36,192 nt of DNA from an uncultured Flavobacteriales bacterium (GTDB lineage Bacteria > Bacteroidota > Bacteroidia > Flavobacteriales_D > Sanyastnellaceae): positions 1 through 36,192 of the forward strand of contig CASICO010000046.1 in NCBI GenBank assembly GCA_949373165.1. Reading direction: 5' to 3'. Positions within the stretch are counted from its first letter, which is position 1, and every line of letters starts with the position of its first letter. Positions 8,160 through 16,847 of the stretch are shown here, one piece after another. Both the position numbers and the translations under genes were made by a program. The notes under the pieces were generated by a model that made no database searches, was not told the DNA's origin, and saw only the letters and a program-made list of their open reading frames with translations.

Positions 8160-8744
8160 ATGGCAACGTACGCAGTCCTCAAGCCTTTTGGCATGCTCAG
8201 CCAATTCACGCCAGAAGCGGGACACCCCGGATTGGGCGAATTGGGAGAGTTCCCCAACAACGTGTACCCCATCGGCCGATTGGACCGAGATTCTGAAGGG
8301 CTGCTCTTGCTCACGGACAACAACCACCTGAAGCGACAGGTTTTAGAGGGGGACGACCACCGAAAAATCTGGAAGACCTACCATGTTCAGGTGGAAGGTG
8401 CTCCGACCGAGGAAGACCTTCGCGCCTTCGAACGCCCAATGCAGTTGAAGGCCAAAGGCAAGTTCTACAACACCCGTCCTGCGCGCGCGAAATTGCTCCC
8501 CGCAGACCATACTCCACCGTGGGAGCGCACCCCCCCCATTCGGTACCGCGCGAACATTCCCACCACTTGGATTGAAGTGCAACTGGACGAAGGCAAAAAC
8601 CGCCAAGTCCGCAAAATGACGTCCGCCATTGGCTTTCCCGCGTTGCGCCTCATCCGATATGCCGTTGGCGGCCTTACCATTGAAGGCCTGGTCCAAAGTC
8701 AATCGCTGACGATGGAAACGATGAAGCAACTCACTTCAGGCTGA
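8160..8744 (+). CDS. rluE: Pseudouridine synthase, RsuA/RluE family
   Basis: At 194 residues this is the short form without an S4 domain, as in RluE, which makes pseudouridine 2457 in E. coli 23S rRNA. The catalytic motif is GRLDRDSEGLLLLT with Asp42. Other family motifs are KTYHVQVEG (about 78-86), the KNRQVRKM loop (about 141-148) and the end FPALRLIRYAVGG. The N-terminus, YAVLKPFGMLSQF, matches the family, so ATG 8160 is secure. It follows the PD40 lipoprotein gene at two bases and converges on the FISUMP gene with three bases between the stops. The precise target uridine is inferred from family membership only. Confidence 0.85.
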   Translation: MATYAVLKPFGMLSQFTPEAGHPGLGELGEFPNNVYPIGRLDRDSEGLLLLTDNNHLKRQVLEGDDHRKIWKTYHVQVEGAPTEEDLRAFERPMQLKAKGKFYNTRPARAKLLPADHTPPWERTPPIRYRANIPTTWIEVQLDEGKNRQVRKMTSAIGFPALRLIRYAVGGLTIEGLVQSQSLTMETMKQLTSG

Positions 8745-8747
8745 GCT

Positions 8748-11700
8748 TTAGTCTTCGGTGCAAAGGCCGTTGATTTCGATCGTCAAGTCGTATTCCACAG
8801 TTTGCGATGTCGTCCACGCGTTCATGACCACTACAGACCAAACGCCATCTCCGGTGACCCCTTCGGGAATGGAGAATTGCGCATAATACACGCCCGCACT
8901 TGATGTGGTCCAATCCGATGGCCAATAGTCCAAGTAATTGGGCAGGTACCCCACCTCACCCGTATTGGTGTTGTACCCATCTACGCCAAAAACAGTGCCA
9001 TCTGGATTGACAATCGCCAAGGCCATGTCTCCAGGGTAAGAGCTCCCTTGGGAAAACCAATTCGAAACAACGGAAATCGTACCCAACGTTCCGGACGCTT
9101 GAAATTGCGTAACCTCGATCTCTGACGCACCCAAGAAAGTCCCAATGGACAATTCAATCACGCCGGATTCACAAGGTTCAACGCCCGTACAATTTCCATT
9201 CTCATCCAGATATTCCGGCAGGCAATTCCCGTCGCAATCGAATCCTATTGCAGGGAAGTCACAAACGGCATTGTTGACGTAGGAACCTGGATTCTGATAA
9301 TTGCACGCCGAGACAATGTTGCAAACGGCACAGCTCAAGAAATCGCAACTGCCATCCTCTTCGTTGGCCAGCGGTTCGTAGTTGCATGCATTGATGTTGG
9401 TGCAACCCAAATTGGAACGCAAGCACCGCGCGGACAATCCCTGCCTAGGGTTCACATATTCTTCTCTGATAACCCCAGAAAACCCGATGTCCAACTCACG
9501 CAATGAATACCAGTTCACGTTTTCCTGCGGAGCCCACCATCGGCCGTTAAATCCGGATTCATTGAAAAACCCTTGCACGTCCCGATAGCCGCCAGGCCAC
9601 CCGCTAAATCCAGACGTATTTGTGCCATACCATGTGTCGTTGGGGTAGTCCATGCGCATGGCCTCTCCCACGCCCTCGGCCTCTCCGCGAATGCCCGTCA
9701 TGTCCAGTTCGAGGAAGGGAACCCCCAAGAAGGACTCCATGGTTTTCCACTCCTCATCGGTGGCCACGTGCCAACCCACCGGACACAGGTACCGCGAGTC
9801 GGTCACGGCCATTCCATTGTACAAATACCCAAATTCAGTGGCCAAAGCGTTGTCATTGAGCACGGCAACGTAAGCCCCTGAATTGGTGTTGGACCACTCT
9901 ACCGGGTCCTGAAGGTTCAGGATGGCATCTCCATTGCGGTAACTGGTCACGCGCAGGTTTTCCTTGAACCAGCACTGCGTCCCAATCCCCACAACCGCGT
10001 ATTCGTAGCCTCCGTAATTGACGGCAGTGCTCTCTGAGCACCCGACCAAGGTGGCACAACTGCCATCGTCGACGTTGGCCTGAGGGTCAAACTCTTCAAA
10101 ACCACCGTCCATGCAACCAGGATGACTGGGGATCAAACAACCGCCATCGTCCACGGTCGCAGTGGGGTCGTATTCCAAAAAGTTGACGTCGGTGCACCCA
10201 AAGCTCGGCTCCACCTTCAAACAGCGAATGGCCTGTCCACGACTGGCACCAATGGTGGACACGGCAATGTCGTCGTTGTCGTGCTCCAAACGCACAGAAC
10301 GCCCTCCTTGGCCATCTCCACTGGATGTCCAAAAGAATCCCGTGGTCCCCCGTTCCACATCCCCTATGTTGCCAAAACCGCGCTCTCCGCCGGGCAATGC
10401 AGTAAACCCGCTCTCGTTGGTGGCCCCAAAGTTGGGCGCCGCCCAATGCAAGGTGCCCGCCTCTTTTAGCACCCCAGCGTCTGAGAAACTTCCTGTCTCG
10501 TTGATCAAGTCCTGCCAATCGTATTCGGAGGGCACACGCCATCCAGTCGGGCACACATTCCGGGGGTCAGCCGCAGCAGCATAATTGTAAAGCAGTCCAT
10601 AAGTCGCCACCTCAGCTTCATTGTCGCCATAGACTCCGTAAGCCCCCTCTAACGTGTTGTTCCAAGCGTCTCCTGAAGGCCACGTTTCCAATTCATCGCC
10701 ATTGGCAAACTGGGTGCGTTGGAGGTTTTCTTGGAACCAACACTGATCGCCAATGGCCACCACATCGTAGGTCTGATTGTCGAAGGTGTAACTCGTCTGA
10801 TTCAAGCAGGCTTCGAGCAGCGTGTCGTAGAGGCCATCCCCGTTGGTGTCCGCCGCATAGTCCTGGCAGTCGCCTTCAGCATCGGGCTGGTTTCCCGCAC
10901 AATCGCAATCGCCCTCTGGAATGTCGGAACAACCGCAGTCATAAATCGGTCCCGGACCATTGCACACCCCGCACCCATCGTAGGTGCCGTCGCAGTCGTC
11001 GACATCGTCGCAGATGCCATCTCCGTCGCTGTCGTCCACGCCGATGCAGGGGTCGATGTTGTCGCAGATGCCATCCTGGTCCACATCTGGGGTGCCGAGG
11101 CAATCGCATGCATCTGGGGCAATGCCCGTGCACCCACAATCGTAAATGGCGCCAGGCCCATTGCAGATGCCACACGCATCGTATTCTCCCAAACACGCGT
11201 CGTTTCCATCGTCGTCGCAAATGCCATCGCCGTCGACATCTTGCAGACAAGTGCCACCGCACACATTGAGGGCGTCCAATTGGTTGCCCTCGCAGTCGCA
11301 GGCTCCATCGGCAATCGGATCGCAGCCGCACTCTTCAAGCGCTCCAGGTCCTCCGCAAATGCCGCATTCATCCTCGTAGATGCAGGAGGATGGGTCCAAC
11401 ACTGTGGCCTCACCTTCATAGTTGCACGCATTGATGTCGGTACACCCCAAGCGCTGGGCTCGCCATGCTGGCGTGGTCCCATCAAGCATTAACCCGTCCC
11501 CCGGATTGCCGGTGGGCACCAACATCCACGCTTCCCCATCCCAATACAGCATTTCTCCCGGCGCTGTTCCCGGCATCATGGGCACAGTGATGGTATCAGA
11601 AGCATTGGCTGCAGCCTCTTCCAAAACAGCGATGTATTCGGACAACGTTTGACCATCAATGGTCATTTCGGCTGCGGCGAATTCCGTCCCAAACAAGGGC

Positions 11701-11834
11701 AAGAACCCGAGCAAATCCGGAGTACTGATTACACTGTCGGCATTCACATCCGGGTTGTAAGGCGCCATGAAGACATCCTGCGAATGAACACTCAAAAACA
11801 ACAGACAAAAGGAGCACAAAAGGAGCGTGCGCAT
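8748..11834 (-). CDS. Large secreted surface protein with two FISUMP domains and thrombospondin-type-3-like repeats
   Basis: This 1028-residue protein has a signal peptide ending HSQ (1-19). Residues 27-52 are dockerin-like (YNPDVNADSVISTPDLLGFL). A YWDGEAW linker lies near residue 97. Residues 130-325 hold Cys/Asp-rich repeats (DVDGDGICDD, DSDGDGICDD, three CGxCNGPG/CGGPG units) that probably bind calcium. FISUMP domains lie at about 357-541 (GDQCWFQENL…CPTGWRVPSEYDW) and 612-806 (GTQCWFKENL…CPVGWHVATDEEW). GCT…DDGSC-type cassettes lie at 130-151, 547-566, 574-593 and 810-830. Residues about 892-1025 are a beta-sandwich like the proprotein convertase P domain. No type IX sorting tail is visible. 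The function is unknown; display or adhesion is likely. The 128-bp region upstream is shared with the divergent GH109 gene. Confidence 0.85.
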   Translation of the reverse strand: MRTLLLCSFCLLFLSVHSQDVFMAPYNPDVNADSVISTPDLLGFLPLFGTEFAAAEMTIDGQTLSEYIAVLEEAAANASDTITVPMMPGTAPGEMLYWDGEAWMLVPTGNPGDGLMLDGTTPAWRAQRLGCTDINACNYEGEATVLDPSSCIYEDECGICGGPGALEECGCDPIADGACDCEGNQLDALNVCGGTCLQDVDGDGICDDDGNDACLGEYDACGICNGPGAIYDCGCTGIAPDACDCLGTPDVDQDGICDNIDPCIGVDDSDGDGICDDVDDCDGTYDGCGVCNGPGPIYDCGCSDIPEGDCDCAGNQPDAEGDCQDYAADTNGDGLYDTLLEACLNQTSYTFDNQTYDVVAIGDQCWFQENLQRTQFANGDELETWPSGDAWNNTLEGAYGVYGDNEAEVATYGLLYNYAAAADPRNVCPTGWRVPSEYDWQDLINETGSFSDAGVLKEAGTLHWAAPNFGATNESGFTALPGGERGFGNIGDVERGTTGFFWTSSGDGQGGRSVRLEHDNDDIAVSTIGASRGQAIRCLKVEPSFGCTDVNFLEYDPTATVDDGGCLIPSHPGCMDGGFEEFDPQANVDDGSCATLVGCSESTAVNYGGYEYAVVGIGTQCWFKENLRVTSYRNGDAILNLQDPVEWSNTNSGAYVAVLNDNALATEFGYLYNGMAVTDSRYLCPVGWHVATDEEWKTMESFLGVPFLELDMTGIRGEAEGVGEAMRMDYPNDTWYGTNTSGFSGWPGGYRDVQGFFNESGFNGRWWAPQENVNWYSLRELDIGFSGVIREEYVNPRQGLSARCLRSNLGCTNINACNYEPLANEEDGSCDFLSCAVCNIVSACNYQNPGSYVNNAVCDFPAIGFDCDGNCLPEYLDENGNCTGVEPCESGVIELSIGTFLGASEIEVTQFQASGTLGTISVVSNWFSQGSSYPGDMALAIVNPDGTVFGVDGYNTNTGEVGYLPNYLDYWPSDWTTSSAGVYYAQFSIPEGVTGDGVWSVVVMNAWTTSQTVEYDLTIEINGLCTED

Positions 11835-11962
11835 GGCTTAGTAGAAAATTCGGTTAAATAGAATATAACCCCTAACACCCACACAAACAGGGGCATGTCA
11901 CGAAATTACATCCCCAATCTTGTAGACGATCATTTTCGCCATTCACCGCCTAATTTGAGGGC

Positions 11963-13375
11963 ATGAAGCGACGGAAATTTTTAAGCGGTGGCTTGCTCGG
12001 GCTGGGAGGACTCCTGACCTCCCGCGGCCTCAAAAGCCAAACGCCAAACGAAGACTTCAATGCCTTCCTCGGCGAGCGCGTGGCCCAAGCCGGCCTGCAA
12101 GGTTCCGTCTTTGACCTTCAGACCGAAGCCCTACCCAAAGTGCGCATCGCCCTCATCGGGCTCGGCAACAGGGGCAGCAGCCTGATCGACATGCTGGAGT
12201 GGCTCGTGGGAGAAGGCCACGCCGAAATCACGGCCATCAGCGACATCAACCCCGCCAAGATTGAAAAGGCCGCGGCGCGCATTGCAGAATTCCAAAAGGA
12301 CGCCCCGCGGGCATTCACCGGAAGTGACGCAGCATGGAAAGCCGCCTGCAGCACAGAGGTGGCCGACCTGGCCCTGATCTGCACCCCTTGGGAATGGCAC
12401 ACGCCCATGGCCGCCCACGCCATGCGCCAAGGCCTGCACGCCGCCAGCGAAGTGCCCATCGCCACGACCTATCAAGAGGCCATCGACCTGGTGCAGGTCG
12501 CCGAGGAAACCCAGCGCCACTGCATCATGCTGGAGAACTGCTGCTACAACGGCGAGGAGCTTTGGATCATGCAGATGATCAAGGAGGGCGTCTTTGGCAG
12601 CCTCACCCACGCCGAGTGCGCCTACCTGCACGACCTGCGCGTGATGATGCTTGACCCCACCTACTACGAGGACCGCTGGCGCCTCAAGCACCACCTCCAC
12701 CGCAACGGCAACCTCTACACCACCCATGGCCTGGGCCCAGTGTCGATGTACTTCGATATCCTGCGCGGCGACACCCTGAGCCACCTGGTGAGCATGAGTT
12801 CCAAGGAGGCCGCACTCAGCGAAGCCATGGCCAACACCGACGAAGCTGCCCTGCAAGACATGGCGCAGCGCGTCAAGTGCGGCGACGTGAACACCACCCT
12901 CATCCGCACGGCCGGCGGCAAGAGCATCATGCTCCAATTCGACACCCACAGCGGCCGCCCATACAGCCGCCTCGACAAGGTCGTCGGCTCCAAGGCCACG
13001 CATTACGGCTACCCCTCCCGCCTGTATGTGGACCACGGCCCCTCTTGGGGCCACAGCTGGCTGGACGACGCCGAGACCGCCGAGATGCGCGACCGCTACG
13101 CCCATCCGCTCTGGACCAAACTCCAAGCGCTCGCCACCGACCACAAGCAAGGTCACGGCGGCATGGACTTCGTGATGATGTTCCGCTTGATCCGCTGCCT
13201 CAACCAAGGCCTCCCTCTGGACATGAACGTCTATGACGGCGTCCTCTGGAGCCTCACCGGCATCCTCGGCGAGGAATCGGTCTCCCGCGGCTCCGTCCGC
13301 ATCGACATCCCCGACCTCACTGGCGGCAAGTGGCGCAACCCCGCGCCACACCCGGTCCACCGCGACATCGCCTAA
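11963..13375 (+). CDS. Tat-exported Gfo/Idh/MocA oxidoreductase, GH109-like (alpha-N-acetylgalactosaminidase family)
   Basis: The protein has 470 residues. A twin-arginine signal, MKRRKFLSGGLLGLGGLL, opens it. The NAD-binding Rossmann motif is IALIGLGNRGSSL (62-74). Conserved parts match GH109 from memory of the Elizabethkingia NagA: TPWEWH (141-146), ENCCYN (191-196, with the Tyr), YLHDLR (221-226), RNGNLYTTHGLGP (247-259, with the His), HPLWTK and the GHGGMDF segment. GH109 enzymes cleave terminal GalNAc through an NAD-dependent redox mechanism, so glycan trimming in the periplasm is plausible. A simple sugar dehydrogenase cannot be excluded. The gene is visibly GC-rich (about 63% in sampled lines) and sits between two FISUMP genes on the other strand. 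No clear promoter was found upstream. Confidence 0.8.
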   Translation: MKRRKFLSGGLLGLGGLLTSRGLKSQTPNEDFNAFLGERVAQAGLQGSVFDLQTEALPKVRIALIGLGNRGSSLIDMLEWLVGEGHAEITAISDINPAKIEKAAARIAEFQKDAPRAFTGSDAAWKAACSTEVADLALICTPWEWHTPMAAHAMRQGLHAASEVPIATTYQEAIDLVQVAEETQRHCIMLENCCYNGEELWIMQMIKEGVFGSLTHAECAYLHDLRVMMLDPTYYEDRWRLKHHLHRNGNLYTTHGLGPVSMYFDILRGDTLSHLVSMSSKEAALSEAMANTDEAALQDMAQRVKCGDVNTTLIRTAGGKSIMLQFDTHSGRPYSRLDKVVGSKATHYGYPSRLYVDHGPSWGHSWLDDAETAEMRDRYAHPLWTKLQALATDHKQGHGGMDFVMMFRLIRCLNQGLPLDMNVYDGVLWSLTGILGEESVSRGSVRIDIPDLTGGKWRNPAPHPVHRDIA

Positions 13376-13491
13376 CCCCCCGCAAGTCGGCGCTGCGCAA
13401 CAAGACACTCAGGTTGAGCTGTGACAAGACGCACAATTTGAAGGGCAAACACCACCTAACCCACTAAATCAAACGGGCCTGAAGTGCCTGG

Positions 13492-13518
13492 CGGATTTCG
13501 CCCTGCGGCCGAAATCCG
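13492..13518. other. Hairpin in the 208-bp convergent gap after the GH109 gene
   Basis: CGGATTTCG (13492-13500) and CGAAATCCG (13510-13518) form a 9-bp perfect stem around a nine-base loop. There is no T-run on either side, so it is a weak terminator candidate at best. The rest of 13376-13583 holds no gene that I can support. Confidence 0.4.
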
Positions 13519-13583
13519 GGTGGATTCTCCCCGTCGGCCTCCGGCCTCCAAAGTTTCAAAGTGTCAACCCTCCTTCGCTCCGC

Positions 13584-14609
13584 TCAATCGGCATCCCTGA
13601 GACACCTGACCGAAAAGCCGTTTCGTGGATTGATGTCGCTCCGGTTGATGGCTGGACTGCCGCAGCTCAAGTACCGGAGCCAAGCATAGCCGCCACTGGG
13701 CGAAGAACTCCACCAGTAGCCGACGCTCCCAGCATTGCCGAAGCCGCCAACGTAGCTGCGGGAGCCGCCCGGAAGGGCCGAAAACCCAAAATTGTCAGTA
13801 CCGTTGCCACTATAATACCAACCTGACGTAGACTTCAAGGCTGCCCCCTCAGCGCCACTGTGGCCGTTGGCACTCAAGTATGTCTCCAATGCCGTCCACT
13901 CTTCATCCGTAGGAACATGCCAGCCGCTTGGGCACAGGCCGCTCCCATTGTTCACGGCGTACCAATTGTACAGCCGGCCGTAGGTCGCAACCTTGCTTGC
14001 ATCGTTGTTGTAATTACAGCGCGCACCTGAGACCAACCCTCCCCATGAACTATTCCCTGTAGCCTCAGGGATGTTGCTGCCATCAGCGTAAGTCGTTGTG
14101 CGCAGGTTTTTTGCAAACCAGCATTGGTCGCCGATCTCCACCACCGAGTAGGTGTAACCGTAAAATTCAATGCTGCTGCACGCATTCAAAGCGCAACTGC
14201 CGTCATCCGTGTTCGCGGCAGCATCGTAGTTCACATCCGCAGGGTCAGTGCAGCCGTTCACGACCAGCGTGACACAGCTACTGTCGTCGGTGTTGGCAGA
14301 GGCGTCATATTCGCTGTAGGCCGGATCAGTACAGCCGCTGACAACCGCGGTAGCGCAACTGCCGTCGTCCGTATTGGCGCTAGCCTCATATTCGATATAA
14401 GCTGGGTCCGTGCAGCCTTGAACCTGGGTGTATATGGTTCCATTGCTGAGGTGAACTTCATAGGAACCGTCGGACTGGAGAATAACGGTGTCGACCCCGA
14501 AGTTCAGATAGTCAGCAGCAAGATCCTGGATGTTGAACAGGTCACAATCGTCTTGTGACAAAAGAGGGACCGATGCCGTGAGCATCAGCATTGCAAGGAA
14601 GTAGCGCAT
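13584..14609 (-). CDS. Secreted FISUMP-domain protein with three GCTDPA cassettes
   Basis: The protein has 341 residues. The signal peptide MRYFLAMLMLTASVPLLSQ covers residues 1-19. Residues about 65-142 hold three GCTDPA…DDGSC cassettes with a 27-residue period. Residues about 148-338 form one FISUMP domain: YSVVEIGDQCWFAKNLRTTT, YGRLYNWYAV, CPSGWHVPTDEEWTALE, GFSALPGGSR, and the end GFSVRCLRD. The domain occurs in Fibrobacter and Bacteroidota surface proteins and its activity is unknown; fibrils, adhesion or carbohydrate binding are guesses. It resembles the second FISUMP domain of the 1028-residue protein and is a paralogue of it. It is last in a minus-strand run after fadH, but a 136-bp gap with a (TG)11 tract suggests separate control. 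Confidence 0.85.
   Translation of the reverse strand: MRYFLAMLMLTASVPLLSQDDCDLFNIQDLAADYLNFGVDTVILQSDGSYEVHLSNGTIYTQVQGCTDPAYIEYEASANTDDGSCATAVVSGCTDPAYSEYDASANTDDSSCVTLVVNGCTDPADVNYDAAANTDDGSCALNACSSIEFYGYTYSVVEIGDQCWFAKNLRTTTYADGSNIPEATGNSSWGGLVSGARCNYNNDASKVATYGRLYNWYAVNNGSGLCPSGWHVPTDEEWTALETYLSANGHSGAEGAALKSTSGWYYSGNGTDNFGFSALPGGSRSYVGGFGNAGSVGYWWSSSPSGGYAWLRYLSCGSPAINRSDINPRNGFSVRCLRDAD
14175..14417 (-). repeat. Three 81-bp coding repeats (GCTDPA…DDGSC cassettes)
   Basis: The units begin at about 14417, 14336 and 14255 on the minus strand, each encoding 27 residues that start GCTDPA and contain ANTDD(G/S)SC. The paired cysteines and acidic residues suggest a small disulfide or calcium-stabilised unit. 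The repeats are similar at DNA level, so unequal exchange could change copy number in frame. Confidence 0.85.
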
Positions 14610-14711
14610 TAGGTTTGGTTCAATCGGGCTGTCTTTTCAGACATAGCCACATAAAAATAGTGGCCACCCCCCTACTTCGCCCCCGCTAAGCCTGCATACT
14701 TTGTAGGTGTT

Positions 14712-14733
14712 TGTGTGTGTGTGTGTGTGTGTG
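14712..14733. repeat. (TG)11 dinucleotide microsatellite upstream of the small FISUMP gene
   Basis: Eleven perfect TG units (CA on the minus strand) lie 12 bases past the fadH stop and 102 bases upstream of the FISUMP start at 14609. A TATTTTTA -7-like box lies between them at 14659-14652. The tract is noncoding, and slipped-strand change could alter expression of the surface protein. Confidence 0.9.
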
Positions 14734-14745
14734 CCAGACAGCAAA

Positions 14746-16800
14746 TCAAAGGGAGCGGGCCCACTCGAAGCCCTCGCGGATGGCGCGCTCGGCGTCGATG
14801 CCGTAGGCCACCTTGGCACCGCCGATCACGGAGACGGGAATGCCGGTGGCCTCGAGGGCTTCTACCGGTTCGTTGTTGGAGAGTTGGCCCGAGCAGAACA
14901 CCACGTTGTCGAGTTCGAGGAACTGCTCCTTGTCGCCCACTTCGATGCGGATTCCCGTGGGCTCAATGGCCTTGTAGGTGACGCCAGGGATGGCTTTGAC
15001 GCCGCGAAAGCGAAGCGTGAGGCGGTGGATCCAACCGGTGGTCTTGCCGAGGCCCTTGCCGGGCTTGCCTTCCTTTCGCTGGAGCAGATAGAGGGTTCGG
15101 CCGTTGTCCGGGCGCTGCGGCTCAATCAGGCCGCCATCGTGTTCGAGGTTGCCGTCGATGCCCCAACTTTTGCGGAAGCCGTCTACGGTCTCTTCTCCGT
15201 GGGGGTGCGACAAGAAGTCGGCCACATCGAAACCGATGCCGCCGGCCCCAATGAGGGCCACGCGCTGGCCCACCTCCACTTCGCCGCGCAACACTTTGTC
15301 GTAAGGCACCGCAATCGGCAGGTCGTTGCCGGGGATGCTGGGCACGCGGGGCCGAATGCCAGCGCACCATGCCACGGCTTTAAATGGGTCGCCCTTGTCT
15401 TGGGCCGCACCCACATCGGTGGGCTCAAAGCGGGTGCCGAGGTGAATGCGGACACCGTGGCGGTCCAGCTCGTGCTGGTAGTAACGCAGGGTTTCGGCAA
15501 ACTCTTCTTTGCCTGGGATTTGGTGGGCCAGCAGAAATTGGCCTCCGAGTTTTTCTTGGGCCTCGTAGAGGTCGACCGTGGCACCGCGCTTGGCGAGCTC
15601 CAAGGCTGTGGACATGCCCGCTGGGCCTCCGCCCACGACGGCATAACGGCCTTCGAGGCCTTGTGGAGCGGCCTTGGTGAATTCGGTTTCGCGGCCAGCG
15701 CGCGGGTTGACCACGCAGCCCGCCACTTGGCCCTTGAAGGTGCGGTCGAGGCACGCCTGGTTGCACGCGATGCAGGTGTTGATCTCGCCTTCCCGGCCTT
15801 CGATGGCCTTGGCCATGATGTCGCCATCGGCGAGCCAAGGCCGCGCCATGGAGACCAAGTCGGCGCAGCCGTCGGCCAATACCTGCTCAGCCACCTCGGG
15901 CATGTTGATGCGGTTGGTGGTGACCAGCGGCAGGTCCACCTGCCCCATGAGCTTTTTGGTGACCCAAGCGAATCCGGCACGCGGCACCATGGCCGCGATC
16001 GTGGGGATGCGGGCCTCGTGCCAACCGATGCCCGTATTGATGATGTCGGCGCCGGCGGCCTCGATGATCTGGGCCTGTTCCACCACCTCGCCCCAGCCGT
16101 TGCCCTCCTCCACGAGGTCGAGCATGCTCAAGCGGTACATGATGGCAAAGTCTGGGCCACAGGCCTGTCGGATGCGCGACACGATTTCCTCTGGAAAGCG
16201 CACCCGGTTGGCGAAATCGCCACCCCAAGCGTCGGTTCTGTGATTGGTGCGGCGCACCAAAAACTGGTTGATGAGGTAGCCTTCGGAGCCCATGACTTCG
16301 ACGCCGTCATAGCCGGCTTCGCGGGCCAGAACCGCACAGCGCACGTAAGCCTGGATGGTGCGCTCCACGCCTCGGCCACTGAGGGCCCATGGGCTGAATT
16401 TGCTGATGGGGGCTTTGCCCTTGGAGGGTGCGACACAGAATGGGTGGTAGCTGTATCGGCCGCCGTGCAGAATCTGCAGGGCAATGCGGCCGTCGGCTGC
16501 GTGCACAGCTTCGGTGACCTCCCGGTGCTTGGCCGCTTGGCTGGAACGCATGAGGGCTGCACCATGCGGGGCGAGCTTGCCTGCGCGGTTGGGGCTGATG
16601 CCGCCTGTGACGATGAGTCCAGCGCCACCCTCGGCCCGCTCGGCATAAAACTTGGCGAGCTTGGTGAATCCGCCCGGCTCCTCCTCGAGGCCCATGTGCA
16701 TGGAGCCCATGATGGACCGGTTGGGCATGGTCATGCCCGCCACCTCCAGCGGCTGCAACAAATGGGGATACTTCGGATGTCGGGGCGCAGTTCCGGTCAT
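14746..16800 (-). CDS. fadH: NADPH-dependent 2,4-dienoyl-CoA reductase
   Basis: FadH reduces 2,4-dienoyl-CoA intermediates during beta-oxidation of unsaturated fatty acids, using FMN, FAD and a 4Fe-4S cluster. The protein has 684 residues (E. coli FadH has about 670). Residues 1-335 form the old-yellow-enzyme TIM barrel (LHGGRYSYHP, GYDGVEVMGSEGYLINQFL). The cluster cysteines are Cys343, 346, 350 and 362. The FAD Rossmann motif is VVGGGPAGMSTALELAKRG (388-406) and the NAD(P) motif is VALIGAGGIGFDVADFL. I chose ATG 16800 because the open frame upstream runs into the FG-GAP gene. Related family members such as trimethylamine dehydrogenase are less likely given the full-length match. The gene is very GC-rich (about 70% in a sampled line) compared with its neighbours. 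It lies 47 bases after the FG-GAP gene. Confidence 0.9.
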   Translation of the reverse strand: MTGTAPRHPKYPHLLQPLEVAGMTMPNRSIMGSMHMGLEEEPGGFTKLAKFYAERAEGGAGLIVTGGISPNRAGKLAPHGAALMRSSQAAKHREVTEAVHAADGRIALQILHGGRYSYHPFCVAPSKGKAPISKFSPWALSGRGVERTIQAYVRCAVLAREAGYDGVEVMGSEGYLINQFLVRRTNHRTDAWGGDFANRVRFPEEIVSRIRQACGPDFAIMYRLSMLDLVEEGNGWGEVVEQAQIIEAAGADIINTGIGWHEARIPTIAAMVPRAGFAWVTKKLMGQVDLPLVTTNRINMPEVAEQVLADGCADLVSMARPWLADGDIMAKAIEGREGEINTCIACNQACLDRTFKGQVAGCVVNPRAGRETEFTKAAPQGLEGRYAVVGGGPAGMSTALELAKRGATVDLYEAQEKLGGQFLLAHQIPGKEEFAETLRYYQHELDRHGVRIHLGTRFEPTDVGAAQDKGDPFKAVAWCAGIRPRVPSIPGNDLPIAVPYDKVLRGEVEVGQRVALIGAGGIGFDVADFLSHPHGEETVDGFRKSWGIDGNLEHDGGLIEPQRPDNGRTLYLLQRKEGKPGKGLGKTTGWIHRLTLRFRGVKAIPGVTYKAIEPTGIRIEVGDKEQFLELDNVVFCSGQLSNNEPVEALEATGIPVSVIGGAKVAYGIDAERAIREGFEWARSL

Positions 16801-16847
16801 GCCCCCAAGTTCGGACAACTCGTGGAACTCCTCGCGGTCACCTGGTT

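Noticed and set aside
8748..11834. True cellulosome dockerin in the large FISUMP protein
   Set aside because: Only one loose dockerin-like unit is present, no cohesin is seen, and such motifs are common in marine Bacteroidota surface proteins.
12131..13408. 425-codon open frame on the minus strand
   Set aside because: It is antisense to the GH109-like gene, with V/A/H/G-rich low-complexity sequence typical of a GC-rich shadow.
13376..13583. Small RNA or gene in the convergent gap
   Set aside because: Only one 9-bp hairpin without a T-run is seen, and no promoter or conserved RNA motif.
14175..14417. 81-bp repeats as a CRISPR array
   Set aside because: The repeats are in frame, encode a known-type cassette, have no spacers and no cas genes are nearby.
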